Under the pieces are notes generated by a model. The model was not told the origin of the DNA. It did no database searches and worked only from the letters and a program-made list of their open reading frames with translations. A program made the position numbers and the translations under genes. Below are positions 1-9,238 of a DNA stretch of 64,000 bases, one piece after another. The DNA is from a virus, in IMG/VR virus record IMGVR_UViG_3300009130_001466, positions 1 through 64,000 of that record; one strand, written 5' to 3'. The stretch's first letter is position 1; each line of letters opens with the position of its first letter.

Positions 1-648
1 GCAGAAATAAAATGAATAACTCCCAATCGAAGTCACGCTATCGCCAATAGTTACGCTTTCAAGACTAACGCAGTCCCTGAAAGCATTAGTCCCAATCGAA
101 GTCACACTATCAGGGATATTTATACTGGTAAGGCTGGTGTTCTCGAACGAACTATCCCCAATCGAAGTCACACTATCGCCAATAGTTGCGCTGGTAAGGC
201 TTGAGCAGGCGAAAAAAGTAAAAGACCCAATCGAAGTCACGCTATCAGGAATAGTTATGCTTTCAAGATCTTCGCAGGAGCCAAAAGCATAATCCCCAAT
301 AGAAGTCACGCTATCAGAAATAATTACGCTTGTAAGATTTTCACAGGTATAAAAAGCATATATCCCAATCGAAGTCACATTACTTCCAACGTAAATAGAA
401 GTAAGATTTTCATTTTCAAAATATCCTTCCGAGCTAGTAATACTCGTAAGATTCCGTGTCTGCTCTGTGCTAGACTGAAAGTCCGTTGTGTAGGGGTAAG
501 ATTGCGCAAGAGCAGCATCGCTCATTGGCAAATTAGCCAAGGTAATTTTCTTAGTTTCCCCAGCGCTAGTATCGACAACTGGCAAAATGTCAGTTGCTGC
601 GTTAGCCGAAGTAAGTTCCGTGAGTTGTGATATTTTCTTGTCTGCCAT
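1..648 (-). CDS. BspA-type leucine-rich-repeat tail fibre protein (partial)
   Basis: Likely a fibre or receptor-binding protein on the virion. The frame runs leftward from the ATG at 648 and stays open to the window edge, so 216 codons are seen and the C-terminus is missing. Residues 1-40 (KISQLTEL, DILPVVDTS, KKITLANL) look like the N-terminal attachment segment of many marine-phage fibres. From about residue 70 at least six units of about 23 residues follow the pattern DSVTSIGxxAFxxCxxLxS, the signature of BspA-like (LRR_5) repeats, which in bacteria serve in surface adhesion. A GTGTAA motif lies 8 nt before the start. A second LRR protein is encoded at 33988-35754. The family call is strong; the adhesin role is inferred. 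Confidence 0.85.
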   Translation of the reverse strand, partial: MADKKISQLTELTSANAATDILPVVDTSAGETKKITLANLPMSDAALAQSYPYTTDFQSSTEQTRNLTSITSSEGYFENENLTSIYVGSNVTSIGIYAFYTCENLTSVIISDSVTSIGDYAFGSCEDLESITIPDSVTSIGSFTFFACSSLTSATIGDSVTSIGDSSFENTSLTSINIPDSVTSIGTNAFRDCVSLESVTIGDSVTSIGSYSFYFC

Positions 649-656
649 AATTTATA

Positions 657-664
657 TTACACTT
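657..664 (-). promoter_or_regulatory. GTGTAA start-linked motif of the LRR fibre gene
   Basis: On the minus strand AAGTGTAA is followed by 8 nt (TATAAATT) and then the ATG at 648. It is one of about 16 such sites in the window with nearly the same spacing to the start codon. No Shine-Dalgarno sequence lies between the motif and the ATG. Confidence 0.55.
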
Positions 665-697
665 AAAGAATAGAATTTTAACAAAACATTGCCTAAT

Positions 698-1207
698 TTA
701 AATTGTTGTGTTCTCACGGAAATATGATTCATAATTTATTTCCAAAAGATAGCAATCAGTATATAAACTTTTTATATATTCATCTTTGGGGTCAAACTGT
801 TTATTGGATCTGAAAAATATTTTGTTGTGTTTTTTAAAAACTTCGAAATTTTTTCTATTTTTGTCTAAAGGCAAAATCGCGCAAGAAATATTTTTTTGGG
901 AAGTCCTTTTAAAAAATTCTTCAAAAAACCATCTAACAATTTCCATATTATATTCATAAGACATCTCATTCCAAAAGAAAATGTCTATAAAAACCTTGTC
1001 CTCATATATATATCCCAAAGCTCCGCACAATAAACGATTGTCTTTTTGTAAAAAAAGTTTGTATTCTTTTTGACCATTGAAAAGTTCATTAAAATTGTAA
1101 CTAAATTTTATCTCATTAAAATTATTAATAATTTTTGTAAATTGAAGTTTCGCAATTAAATAAGATTCTTTATAATTTGCTTCTTCTGTAAAATAATATT
1201 GGCTCAT
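698..1207 (-). CDS. hypothetical protein, weakly acetyltransferase-like
   Basis: About 169 residues. I chose the ATG at 1207 over an upstream TTG because the previous gene stops at 1209 and the ATG follows directly. The middle, with a strand (LLCGALGYIYEDKVFIDIFF), a helix around NMEIVRWFFEEFFKR and then a strand (ISCAILPLD), has the order of elements seen in GNAT N-acetyltransferases, but no clear acetyl-CoA-binding R/QxxGxG/A loop is visible. It is co-directional with the 198-residue gene upstream and probably co-transcribed. Function unknown; the GNAT resemblance is only a guess from predicted topology. Confidence 0.6.
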   Translation of the reverse strand: MSQYYFTEEANYKESYLIAKLQFTKIINNFNEIKFSYNFNELFNGQKEYKLFLQKDNRLLCGALGYIYEDKVFIDIFFWNEMSYEYNMEIVRWFFEEFFKRTSQKNISCAILPLDKNRKNFEVFKKHNKIFFRSNKQFDPKDEYIKSLYTDCYLLEINYESYFRENTTI

Positions 1208-1208
1208 A

Positions 1209-1805
1209 TTAATCAAAATAAAATGTTTTTTTGTTGCTGTATTCGCTGTATGTATCTAAATCAAACCCCAAACTGTTCATTTTGCCTACAATTTCATGTT
1301 CTAAAGAATTTATGTTTATCTGTTCTATGATTTTTTCATCCTTTCTCATTGTTGTGACGTATTTGCCAACTTGATAAATTTTGTCCCTTATTTTTGCTCC
1401 TGAACTTCTGCGAAATTCTTTGCAAAAAATTTGAGAAAAGTCTTTTTTTAAGAAATAAATTTTGATTTCATCATTTTCTATATCCCAGCCAATCCCATAC
1501 CATTGGAAGCCGTCTGGTTCCGACTCTTGAATATTAAGAGCTTTTAGCATTTTTTGAGCATTTTTTTGGAATAAATTCGGATTGGTTTTAGTCCCAAAGA
1601 TAAATCTAGAGCAATTTACAGATTTACCGCAAATGCTAATGGGATAAGAATAACTGGATAAATGTCTGTTTTCCCGAATGTCGTCCTCGCTTATTAAAGA
1701 TAGGGTTTTCACAATAAAGTCGTACTCTTGATGGCTAACTAAATCGATTATTAAGCAAACTTCTTTCTGAAAAATGTAAAATTTCTCTTTAACTTCTTCA
1801 AGCAT
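1209..1805 (-). CDS. hypothetical protein
   Basis: 198 residues, soluble, with no family recognised. The sequence is rich in aromatic and charged residues, with a segment FQWYGIGWDIENDEIKIYFL that looks like two beta strands, and no signal peptide or membrane helix. It is the first gene of a leftward pair and faces the tail-tip operon across a 40-bp gap. A sigma-70-like promoter (TTTACA, 16-nt spacer, TATAAT) ends 5 nt before its ATG. Base composition matches its neighbours. Confidence 0.65.
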   Translation of the reverse strand: MLEEVKEKFYIFQKEVCLIIDLVSHQEYDFIVKTLSLISEDDIRENRHLSSYSYPISICGKSVNCSRFIFGTKTNPNLFQKNAQKMLKALNIQESEPDGFQWYGIGWDIENDEIKIYFLKKDFSQIFCKEFRRSSGAKIRDKIYQVGKYVTTMRKDEKIIEQININSLEHEIVGKMNSLGFDLDTYSEYSNKKTFYFD

Positions 1806-1810
1806 AATTT

Positions 1811-1838
1811 ATTATAAATTTAATTTAAAAAGTGTAAA
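1811..1838. promoter_or_regulatory. overlapping divergent promoters between two operons
   Basis: Minus strand: TTTACA (1833-1838), 16-nt spacer, TATAAT (1811-1816), 5 nt, then the ATG at 1805. Plus strand: AAGTGTAA with GTGTAA at 1832-1837, 8 nt, then the ATG at 1846. The plus-strand motif and the minus-strand -35 are the same bases read on opposite strands, so the two start sites may exclude each other. Confidence 0.6.
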
Positions 1839-1845
1839 CTTAAAT

Positions 1846-2817
1846 ATGGCGGAAGGAATAAATCAAAAAGTAGCTTCAGAGGCAATGTCTCTTGATCCAA
1901 GTCAAATTTTGGAATTTTATTTGATATATTATGATTGGCCAGAAGATCAAAATAGTGTTTTAGCTCTAACCCCATATCAAAAATCAATTTCAGATAGGAT
2001 CATATGGCAAGGGCAGGAATTTATATCATACCCAATGGAAGCCGAAGGTTTCGAAGTCAAAGGGGATAATAGTTTACCAAGACCTAGGCTCAAAGTATCC
2101 AACATACAATATGTTATATCTAAATATTTAAAAGTCCATAATAATCTAATCGGGGCAAAAGTAGTTAGAAAGCGAACTTTTGCAAGGTTTTTGGATGACA
2201 TAAATTTTGAAGGAGGTAAAAACCCATATTTTGACATTTCTACACAAGCAAGCGAGGCTTCTGGCGAAATGTTTCTGCCTGATCAGACCTTTTACATAAA
2301 CAGAAGAACTACAGAAACAAAAGAATTAGTTGAATTTGAATTGTCTACCGTTTTTGAGTTAGATAATGTTTATATACCAAATAGAAACGTTTATTCTAGA
2401 TATTGTACATGGATATACAGAGGGCATGGCTGTAGGTACGCGGGGAAGCCAAAAACAACCTCAAATTCTCAACCATTTACGGATTCTAGCGGAGCTACTG
2501 TTACTCCATCGACAAATAAAGGATTATGGAAAAGCGGCTCAACTTACAGTAAAGGTGATTACGTTTTCGTCCAAATTGAAAATTTCGTCATAAGAAAAGA
2601 AGATGAAACAGATTTATCTGCACCAGCAGAAAGGCTAAAAACATTTTATGTTTGTGTCGCTAATAGTGTATCGGGGAATGAAAATTTTCCACCGATATCA
2701 AAAAATTGGCAAAAAGATGAATGCTCAAAAAAAGTCTCTGATTGTAAATTAAGATTTGGAGGTCAATTAAGGTTTGGAGGATACCCAGGAACTCATGCAT
2801 ACCCACCAAAAGGATAA
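1846..2817 (+). CDS. phage minor tail protein L-like tail-tip protein with Fe-S cysteines
   Basis: 323 residues, homologous in layout to lambda gpL, which joins the tail tip and carries an iron-sulphur cluster. The C-terminal part keeps the four-cysteine pattern: Cys187 and Cys196 in CTWIYRGHGC, then Cys293 and Cys300 before LRFGGYPG. Between the second and third cysteine is an insert of about 60 residues (228-288) starting GLWKSGSTYSKGDYVFV and ending near NWQKDE; its W, Y, GD and final W spacing resembles CBM5/12 carbohydrate-binding modules. It is the first gene of the plus-strand tip operon, and the next genes are gpK-, gpI- and gpJ-like as in lambda. The start is supported by a GTGTAA motif 8 nt upstream. 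Family call strong; the binding module is inference. Confidence 0.88.
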   Translation: MAEGINQKVASEAMSLDPSQILEFYLIYYDWPEDQNSVLALTPYQKSISDRIIWQGQEFISYPMEAEGFEVKGDNSLPRPRLKVSNIQYVISKYLKVHNNLIGAKVVRKRTFARFLDDINFEGGKNPYFDISTQASEASGEMFLPDQTFYINRRTTETKELVEFELSTVFELDNVYIPNRNVYSRYCTWIYRGHGCRYAGKPKTTSNSQPFTDSSGATVTPSTNKGLWKSGSTYSKGDYVFVQIENFVIRKEDETDLSAPAERLKTFYVCVANSVSGNENFPPISKNWQKDECSKKVSDCKLRFGGQLRFGGYPGTHAYPPKG

Positions 2818-3187
2818 ATTTATAAACGATCTTGTAAAATATGCAAATACAGACACGAGTAAAGAGGTTTGTGGTTTTGTATGTTATAGAGACGGAGAGC
2901 TTTTTTTAAAGCCAGCAAAGAATCATTCAAAAGATAATGATATTTTTATAATAAACCCCGCAGATTTTTTAGAAAGAAAATTAAGCGGCGAGCTTTTGGC
3001 AATATTCCACACTCACGTTAATGCTAAAGAAGATCCCTCTGAGTATGATATTGAAAATTCAAAAAATTGTCTTTACCCCTTTTTGATATATTCTTTAGCT
3101 ACTGAAAGATTTCACTTATTTGACATGCCTCATTTCGAAAGACCAGAAAAAGGTGTAATAAGATTAAAGGAGTTTTTGGATGACTAA
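2795..3187 (+). CDS. JAMM/JAB-domain metalloprotease, tail assembly protein K-like
   Basis: About 130 residues. It contains a full JAMM zinc site: Glu in KEVCGF, His-x-His in FHTHVNAKEDPSEYD, and the Ser and Asp of the same stretch (HxHx7Sx2D). In lambda gpK a JAB domain is joined to an NlpC/P60 peptidase; here only the JAB half exists. Position between L-like and I-like genes matches lambda tail order. I prefer the ATG at 2795, which has AGGA just upstream, over a TTG at 2774; both overlap the end of the L-like gene. It probably helps tail tip maturation. Confidence 0.85.
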   Translation: MHTHQKDKFINDLVKYANTDTSKEVCGFVCYRDGELFLKPAKNHSKDNDIFIINPADFLERKLSGELLAIFHTHVNAKEDPSEYDIENSKNCLYPFLIYSLATERFHLFDMPHFERPEKGVIRLKEFLDD

Positions 3188-3782
3188 TGTTATAATACAT
3201 GGAGAATTAGCTACAATCTGCGGCAAACAGCACGGATTTAAAGTAAACAAGCTTTTGGATATAACAAGAGCTTTGAATGCGAATAACCCCAGAGTTAGAA
3301 ATTTTTTAATTTCTAAATTTAAAGAAGGACTAAGTTATGCGTTTATAGATCCAAAGAATCCAAATAAAAAATGGGAAACTGTGGAGCAACTTTCTTCTGC
3401 CAAAGCTCCCGAAGAAGTGCATATAGTCCCCGTTGTAAATGGAGCTTTTGTGGTGTCAGCCGTTGTGGCAGCTGTAACGGCAGTAGCTGGTTTTGTAGGT
3501 GCAGCTTTTGCTGCACTGGGAACCGCATTAGCTAGTGGCGGATTTTTGGCAAATTTGGGCATAGGCCTATTAATACAAGGTGTTATGTCTTTATTGTTTC
3601 CTGTTGAAATGCCAAAGCTTGCCGATCAGAAGGTGGAAACCAAAATCGATCAATCTAGTTATATTTTTAGCAATTTAGAAAACAATGTAGTGCAAGGATT
3701 TCCTATTCCTTTAGTTTATGGAGAGTTGAGGATTGGATCAAATATTATCTCAACAAACGTTATTGCTGAAGATTTAGTATAA
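3180..3782 (+). CDS. tail assembly protein I-like
   Basis: 200 residues. The first 85 residues form a compact domain like the lambda gpI N-terminus (VIIHGELATICG, VRNFLISKFKEG, VHIVPVV). A hydrophobic stretch rich in Gly and Ala follows (about residues 85-140), as is usual in gpI proteins, and the end FPIPLVYGELRIGS is typical of this family. Start ATG has GGAG 7 nt upstream and overlaps the stop of the JAMM gene. The next gene begins in a TAATG overlap. In lambda, gpI acts in tail tip assembly with gpK and gpJ; that role is assumed here. Confidence 0.82.
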   Translation: MTNVIIHGELATICGKQHGFKVNKLLDITRALNANNPRVRNFLISKFKEGLSYAFIDPKNPNKKWETVEQLSSAKAPEEVHIVPVVNGAFVVSAVVAAVTAVAGFVGAAFAALGTALASGGFLANLGIGLLIQGVMSLLFPVEMPKLADQKVETKIDQSSYIFSNLENNVVQGFPIPLVYGELRIGSNIISTNVIAEDLV

Positions 3783-6700
3783 TGAGTTTTTATAAAAACA
3801 GATTTAGGAAAAAAATATCAATCGCTGGTAGAAGTAAGGGAGCTAAGCCCTCTTATCTTATGCCTCCGAATGGAGCTTTTTCAAAAATTGGTTTCCAGAT
3901 TTATGAAGCATTAGATTTGATATGCGAAGGCCCAGTAGCTGGCCTCACAGATAAAAGAGGATTACTTTTGCAGGGGGATTACGCCAAAAAAGAGTTTAAA
4001 CAAGACGATAATAAAATTGGCAGTTCAACAAATGGAATTGATAAAGGTATTTACTTTAACGATGTCTCATTAAGGGAAGAGACTAACCAGCCAACGCATT
4101 CAAAATATGATGTAGAATTTAGAGATGGATCTGAATTTCAAAAAGCTAGTTCTATAGTAAAAACGCCAAGTAAGCTACATAAAATATCAACTCCGATAAA
4201 GGGGCCATACGAAATGGGCGTTCCATTGTTTGAAGGTTCTGTTGCTAGTGTATCTTGGATTGATCCTAATGATTATATCGAAACAATAAACCAAACGTCA
4301 TCGGGATTTGCGCGTTTATTTTTGTTCTTTGCATTGCTGGGTAATAAAAATGAAAAATATCGAGTGATCACGTCCTCGCCTCATGGAATAACAAATGATG
4401 ATATGGGATATGCTTTTGTTGTTTCTGGCTCTAACAATCTAAATCTTAATGGCACCTACGCTGCAATAGAACGATCCGTAAGTCCTACAGAAATTGTAGT
4501 GTCTTTGCCTAAGAGTAATAATAACTATTATAACGCTACGGGCGGAACATATAAAGTTTTAGAGTTGGGTTCAGAAAACGGAGCGAGAAAAGGTACGGGA
4601 AGTAGAGATGTAAGAAGGGAGGGTACGAGCGCTAGAGACTTTGTAAATTGGCAAAATCTTGGAGTAAGAGAGGTTTTAGAAAAACCATATAACTATGTAA
4701 ATTACGATAAAAATGTAAACAAATTAACAATCGGTTTGCAAATAGACGGTCTTAGCGATACAAAAAGTTATGCAACCGCAAGTGAAAATGATGCAGGAAG
4801 AAGCAGAATGGGTACGCCGCTGCCATTAACCGTAACTCTCCAGGTGCTCGTAGGAAAGGTTGATAAGGATGGTATAGAAACAATCCAAACAGCATCATTC
4901 ACAACAAGAAGCGGCAAAGGGGTGACTCTCGGCGATGGTAACGGGATAATCTCAATAAGCGGAATCATATCTGCTCCATATTCAATTAGTTTGGAAAATA
5001 TAACTTTGCCAGCTTTATCTGATACTGATATATATAATTTTGTAAGAGTGAGAAAATCACAATACGAAACTTATTCCAATTTAATTAAAAGAGATATTGG
5101 GGTCGCCACTATAACAGAAATAAATGATCAGACTTATGTATATCCCAATTCCTGTTATGTAGCGACTTCTATAGATTCAAAATATTTCCCGCAAGTTCCG
5201 AGTAGAACTTTCAGACTTAAAGGTAAGAAAATTTTAATACCATCGAATTATAACCCAATTAATGCGAATGGGTCTGATAGAAGATTTTCTAGTGACGGAT
5301 CAACAAGAGGTAATCAAATTTACAGTGGCAACTGGGATGGAACATTCAAATTTGGATGGTCCGATAATCCTGCTTGGATTTATTATGATCTTTTAATCAA
5401 TACTAGATATGGAATAGGGTCCCACTTAAGGGATGTAGAAATTGTTGATAAGTGGACTTTATATGAAATAGGTATGTATTGTGATGCGGTCACAATGAAT
5501 GACGGAAGCAAAACAACAAATGATTATGGCGGTGCTGGCTATTTCATTGGTTTAGATGATGGATTTGGAGGCTTAGAACCAAGATTTAGCTGCAATATTA
5601 TTATAAAAGATCAATTAGGGGCTTTTGAAGCGCTTCAAGATTTGGCTCGGTCTTTCAGGGCGATGACTTACTTTAATAATTCTTGTGTGACTGTCAAAGT
5701 GGATAGGCCGTATTTTTTTGAAGACTTCAATAATACGGCCACCACAGCACCAAAAGAAAATAAGTTTCCCCCTCATCTAATTTTTAATAATTTAAATGTT
5801 AAAGACGGAATGTTTTCTTATGCAGATGTAGATAAATCAACTAAATTATCTGCTGTAGAAGTTTCTTTTTTAGATAAAAAAAATAATTACAGAAGCGCAA
5901 CAGAATACGTCGAAGATACTGAGGCTATTAAATATGTCGGATTAAACTTTAAACAAATAGATGGCATTGGTGTCACTTCCAGGTCTCAAGCTCATAGATT
6001 AGCTAAATACATTTTATTTGAATCTCAATACACGACCGAAACAGTTTCTTTTAGTGCTGGGTTTGAAGGTCTTCTAATAGAACCAGGAGATATAATCATG
6101 GTTGAAGACGAAATGAGAAATTTTACTAAAAATTTCGGAACAATATTGGGGGCAAGTGGAGAGACGACTTACTACGATCCAGATGGAGTTGGAAATCTTG
6201 CAACATTAACTACTGGGAAAGGCCCAGAAGCTATAATTGTGGAACCAGCTATTGGCAGCGATCAATTAGATTATATAACTGGAGGGAATATACACATATA
6301 TAATCCAGTAGGCAAATCTGGAATCGATGATTTTTACAAAAATCCATCTAGTAATAATGAACTTTATAAGGAAATACATAATCCACAAGTAATATCTTTG
6401 CAAATTAAACCAGGTGGTTCTGGATTAAGCTATGATATAGTAGATAGTGGAGTAGCTATATATATAAATGGCTTAAACAATTTTGCAAATGGGAATGCTC
6501 AAAGCCAATGGTTCTCGGAAAAAGATGTGAATATAAGACATGGATCTATCTACAATATTGATGCAAGCGGTAGATCTCCAAACTATTATAGAGTATTAAA
6601 TATACAAGAAGATAAAGAAAAAGGATTCAATATATCTGCGACAATTCACCATACTGGCAAATTTAAATTTGTTGAAGAAAATATAGCCTTTGATATAGAA

Positions 6701-9238
6701 GATGATACGTTCCAACCAGATTTAAGATTAACTGAAGTTATTAGACCAGTAAAGCCAGCTTCAGTAGTCACTGGAGCAAAAATTGAAAACGCTGATAATT
6801 CTTTAAGTTTGCCTATAACCATAACAGATCCAGCTTCGGGGATACCTGAAAAATATATTGTATTTCTAGAAGAGCCGAATACAAATGTTATAATTTCTGA
6901 AGTTTTTAAAAGTCCTAGTTCGCAAACAGTATTTACTTTAAGTGGGACAGCGAAAATAGATCAAGTTGGAGATTATGAAATCAATGTATTTTCGGAAAAT
7001 ATAACTCCAATTAAATCAAGAAGTACCGATGCGACATCGGTATCTTTTACTACACAAGTGTCCGATTTCGGATTAAGTCCTCAGGATAATTTTGTTGAAT
7101 ATCAAAATATTTTTATAAATACTGCATACCAGTCATCATATGACAATACAAACGAAACTGGAACTGCTCAAAATTCTTTTTTTGAAAATGATCCGAATAT
7201 AAATGCCGTTATTAATTTTGAATTTGAAGATATATTTGGTAATAGCGGCGCATCTGTAACGGACACAGTAAATGATCAAGTAATTAATTTAAAAGATTCT
7301 GAGGGCAATATTATACAAAATAATTTTAAAACACTTTCTAATCAAAGTTCTGTAACTATATTAAATTCAGAATTAAATAATGCATTTAATTACACTGGAG
7401 ACGGAAAATATATAATGCCTCCAAGTCTAGACTTTGAAGTTTCAAGTTTTGAATTAGCTGGCTCCGAACCAACAACTCAAATTTTTGATTTTGAGCAAAG
7501 CTTTGATGAGACTCCTACTGTTTTTATGTATGAAGTAGTTGATGGAGATTATAGTGATTTTTCTAAGCCTATCGGAAGAGTAAGTTCTACAAGTGAGAGT
7601 TTTTCTGTTACTGGTGTTTCAGATAGAGCTGCAAAATACGCTTATATAGCCTCAAAAACAGGGGTTTTTAAATTTAATGGAGCTTCAAAAACAATACAAA
7701 TAGGCAATGCAAATAACGATAATACTTCCAATTATCAATTTGTAGGTTTTCATGAAGATTTTAATGTCGCTCCTAAAGTATTCGTACAGCTTCAAAAACC
7801 CGACACCGCAACAGAAACTTATTTTTCAAATACTTGTATAACAGGGGTTTCTACAAGCGGCTTCTTCTTTAAATCTTTTCAATCAGATTTGACTGTTGCC
7901 GATGGAACTGGATTATATGCTTATATAGCTTTAGATCAGAATATTTTTAATGTTTCCTCTTCTAGTAATCTTCCAATATTATCATTGAATTATTGCGCTA
8001 CTGGGGAACAATCTTATCAATTTTCATCTGATAATATTTTAGAGCCAGCAAATGGATCCAATAATGTGGGATTAAGATTTGACCACGATCAATATGCTGT
8101 TATGTGTCAAAGATCTGGAGATAATTCATACTTCAATGATAAATTCTTTGTTGTTCATAGGACAGGAAATGAAAATAAAGTTTTCCAGCATATGTTAGAA
8201 ACGGGTTTGGAGCCAGGACTTAGATCTCAATTAACTGGAGGTGCTACAAACCATATACTTATTACTGGAGGCGGTTTGCAAATAGACACTGGTAATTTCA
8301 CATTAGCTGCTTGGGTGAAATTTAATAACAATTTAAATGGCAAACAATATCTATTAGAGTCTCACAAAAATGGAACTGGCGTGGCTTGGTTCCAATCTGG
8401 CGATGGAAAAAATTATTTAAATTTAAATGGAACGGATTATTTGGCAGCTACTGGCGCAACTACATTAAATGATGATAATTTACATTTCTTGCAAATAGTT
8501 GTTGATAGAGAAAATGGTTTAACGGGGTATTTGGACGACGCTACAAATTTCAATGTAAATACGTCTATAACTGGTCTTAGAGATGAATCTTTTATAACTG
8601 AATTTAATATTACTGGAGTTGGAACTGGTGTTTCTGGAAATGCAAATACATTTGATGGAGAATATACTGGATCTTCATCTTTGTTCCAAAATACAACCAC
8701 AAGTGGATTAAGATTTAAATTAGATGGAGTTAAATGGATATTGACTGACGAAGATGTTGGGAGTCCAAGTTTTGGGAAAATAGCTTGGGAAGGTGGTAAC
8801 AATATTAATTACCCTTGGAATGTAACTTCTTGGACTGGGGTGGACGCTTTGGGGACAAGTTCTGCTCCATCTTTCTCTGGACTTTCTCCTTTTGTTGGTG
8901 TGAGTTTAAATTCCCAAACAGGTTTTAAAGTTTTAGGAAATTCGGAACTAAACGGAGAAGCCTTAACTAGTGGACATATTAATAAATATTTCTCATTAAT
9001 AAGCGGAACAACCGTAGGAAATTATTTTAGCAATCCAAACAGTTTTTTCACTAGCTTTACAGGAAATACAAATACAGAATTTATATTCAATATAACAGGC
9101 TTCCCATCATTGATAGATGCCTCCGAAAATACAACAATAAGCTTATTAGGCGATATAGAAAGATCAGAAGAAATAATAAATAGATCATTTAGCTCTAATT
9201 TTAATTTTATGCAAATAGGGGTTACAGGTACATTATGA
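3782..9238 (+). CDS. gpJ-like tail tip attachment protein with lectin-like C-terminus
   Basis: 1818 residues, the largest protein of the tip operon. The N-terminus (AFSKIGFQIYEALDLICEGPVAGL) is the hallmark of gpJ-type tip proteins, and about the first 1000 residues hold the conserved hub region. The C-terminal 700 residues differ from lambda J. Two related repeats (around FDFEQSFDETPTVF and FVGFHEDFNVAPKVF, each ending AYIA) resemble H-type lectin repeats, and a later domain with FTLAAWVKFN and LHFLQIVVDRENG is a LamG/concanavalin-like fold. It likely contacts host surface sugars. Start overlaps the previous stop (TAATG), and the end overlaps the next gene by ATGA. The gpJ call is strong; lectin domains are by pattern only. 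Confidence 0.88.
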   Translation: MSFYKNRFRKKISIAGRSKGAKPSYLMPPNGAFSKIGFQIYEALDLICEGPVAGLTDKRGLLLQGDYAKKEFKQDDNKIGSSTNGIDKGIYFNDVSLREETNQPTHSKYDVEFRDGSEFQKASSIVKTPSKLHKISTPIKGPYEMGVPLFEGSVASVSWIDPNDYIETINQTSSGFARLFLFFALLGNKNEKYRVITSSPHGITNDDMGYAFVVSGSNNLNLNGTYAAIERSVSPTEIVVSLPKSNNNYYNATGGTYKVLELGSENGARKGTGSRDVRREGTSARDFVNWQNLGVREVLEKPYNYVNYDKNVNKLTIGLQIDGLSDTKSYATASENDAGRSRMGTPLPLTVTLQVLVGKVDKDGIETIQTASFTTRSGKGVTLGDGNGIISISGIISAPYSISLENITLPALSDTDIYNFVRVRKSQYETYSNLIKRDIGVATITEINDQTYVYPNSCYVATSIDSKYFPQVPSRTFRLKGKKILIPSNYNPINANGSDRRFSSDGSTRGNQIYSGNWDGTFKFGWSDNPAWIYYDLLINTRYGIGSHLRDVEIVDKWTLYEIGMYCDAVTMNDGSKTTNDYGGAGYFIGLDDGFGGLEPRFSCNIIIKDQLGAFEALQDLARSFRAMTYFNNSCVTVKVDRPYFFEDFNNTATTAPKENKFPPHLIFNNLNVKDGMFSYADVDKSTKLSAVEVSFLDKKNNYRSATEYVEDTEAIKYVGLNFKQIDGIGVTSRSQAHRLAKYILFESQYTTETVSFSAGFEGLLIEPGDIIMVEDEMRNFTKNFGTILGASGETTYYDPDGVGNLATLTTGKGPEAIIVEPAIGSDQLDYITGGNIHIYNPVGKSGIDDFYKNPSSNNELYKEIHNPQVISLQIKPGGSGLSYDIVDSGVAIYINGLNNFANGNAQSQWFSEKDVNIRHGSIYNIDASGRSPNYYRVLNIQEDKEKGFNISATIHHTGKFKFVEENIAFDIEDDTFQPDLRLTEVIRPVKPASVVTGAKIENADNSLSLPITITDPASGIPEKYIVFLEEPNTNVIISEVFKSPSSQTVFTLSGTAKIDQVGDYEINVFSENITPIKSRSTDATSVSFTTQVSDFGLSPQDNFVEYQNIFINTAYQSSYDNTNETGTAQNSFFENDPNINAVINFEFEDIFGNSGASVTDTVNDQVINLKDSEGNIIQNNFKTLSNQSSVTILNSELNNAFNYTGDGKYIMPPSLDFEVSSFELAGSEPTTQIFDFEQSFDETPTVFMYEVVDGDYSDFSKPIGRVSSTSESFSVTGVSDRAAKYAYIASKTGVFKFNGASKTIQIGNANNDNTSNYQFVGFHEDFNVAPKVFVQLQKPDTATETYFSNTCITGVSTSGFFFKSFQSDLTVADGTGLYAYIALDQNIFNVSSSSNLPILSLNYCATGEQSYQFSSDNILEPANGSNNVGLRFDHDQYAVMCQRSGDNSYFNDKFFVVHRTGNENKVFQHMLETGLEPGLRSQLTGGATNHILITGGGLQIDTGNFTLAAWVKFNNNLNGKQYLLESHKNGTGVAWFQSGDGKNYLNLNGTDYLAATGATTLNDDNLHFLQIVVDRENGLTGYLDDATNFNVNTSITGLRDESFITEFNITGVGTGVSGNANTFDGEYTGSSSLFQNTTTSGLRFKLDGVKWILTDEDVGSPSFGKIAWEGGNNINYPWNVTSWTGVDALGTSSAPSFSGLSPFVGVSLNSQTGFKVLGNSELNGEALTSGHINKYFSLISGTTVGNYFSNPNSFFTSFTGNTNTEFIFNITGFPSLIDASENTTISLLGDIERSEEIINRSFSSNFNFMQIGVTGTL

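Noticed and set aside
1-560. Regular short repeats at the left edge that might suggest a CRISPR array.
   Set aside because: The repeats are coding: they translate in one open frame to about 23-residue LRR units, with no constant repeat and unique spacer structure.
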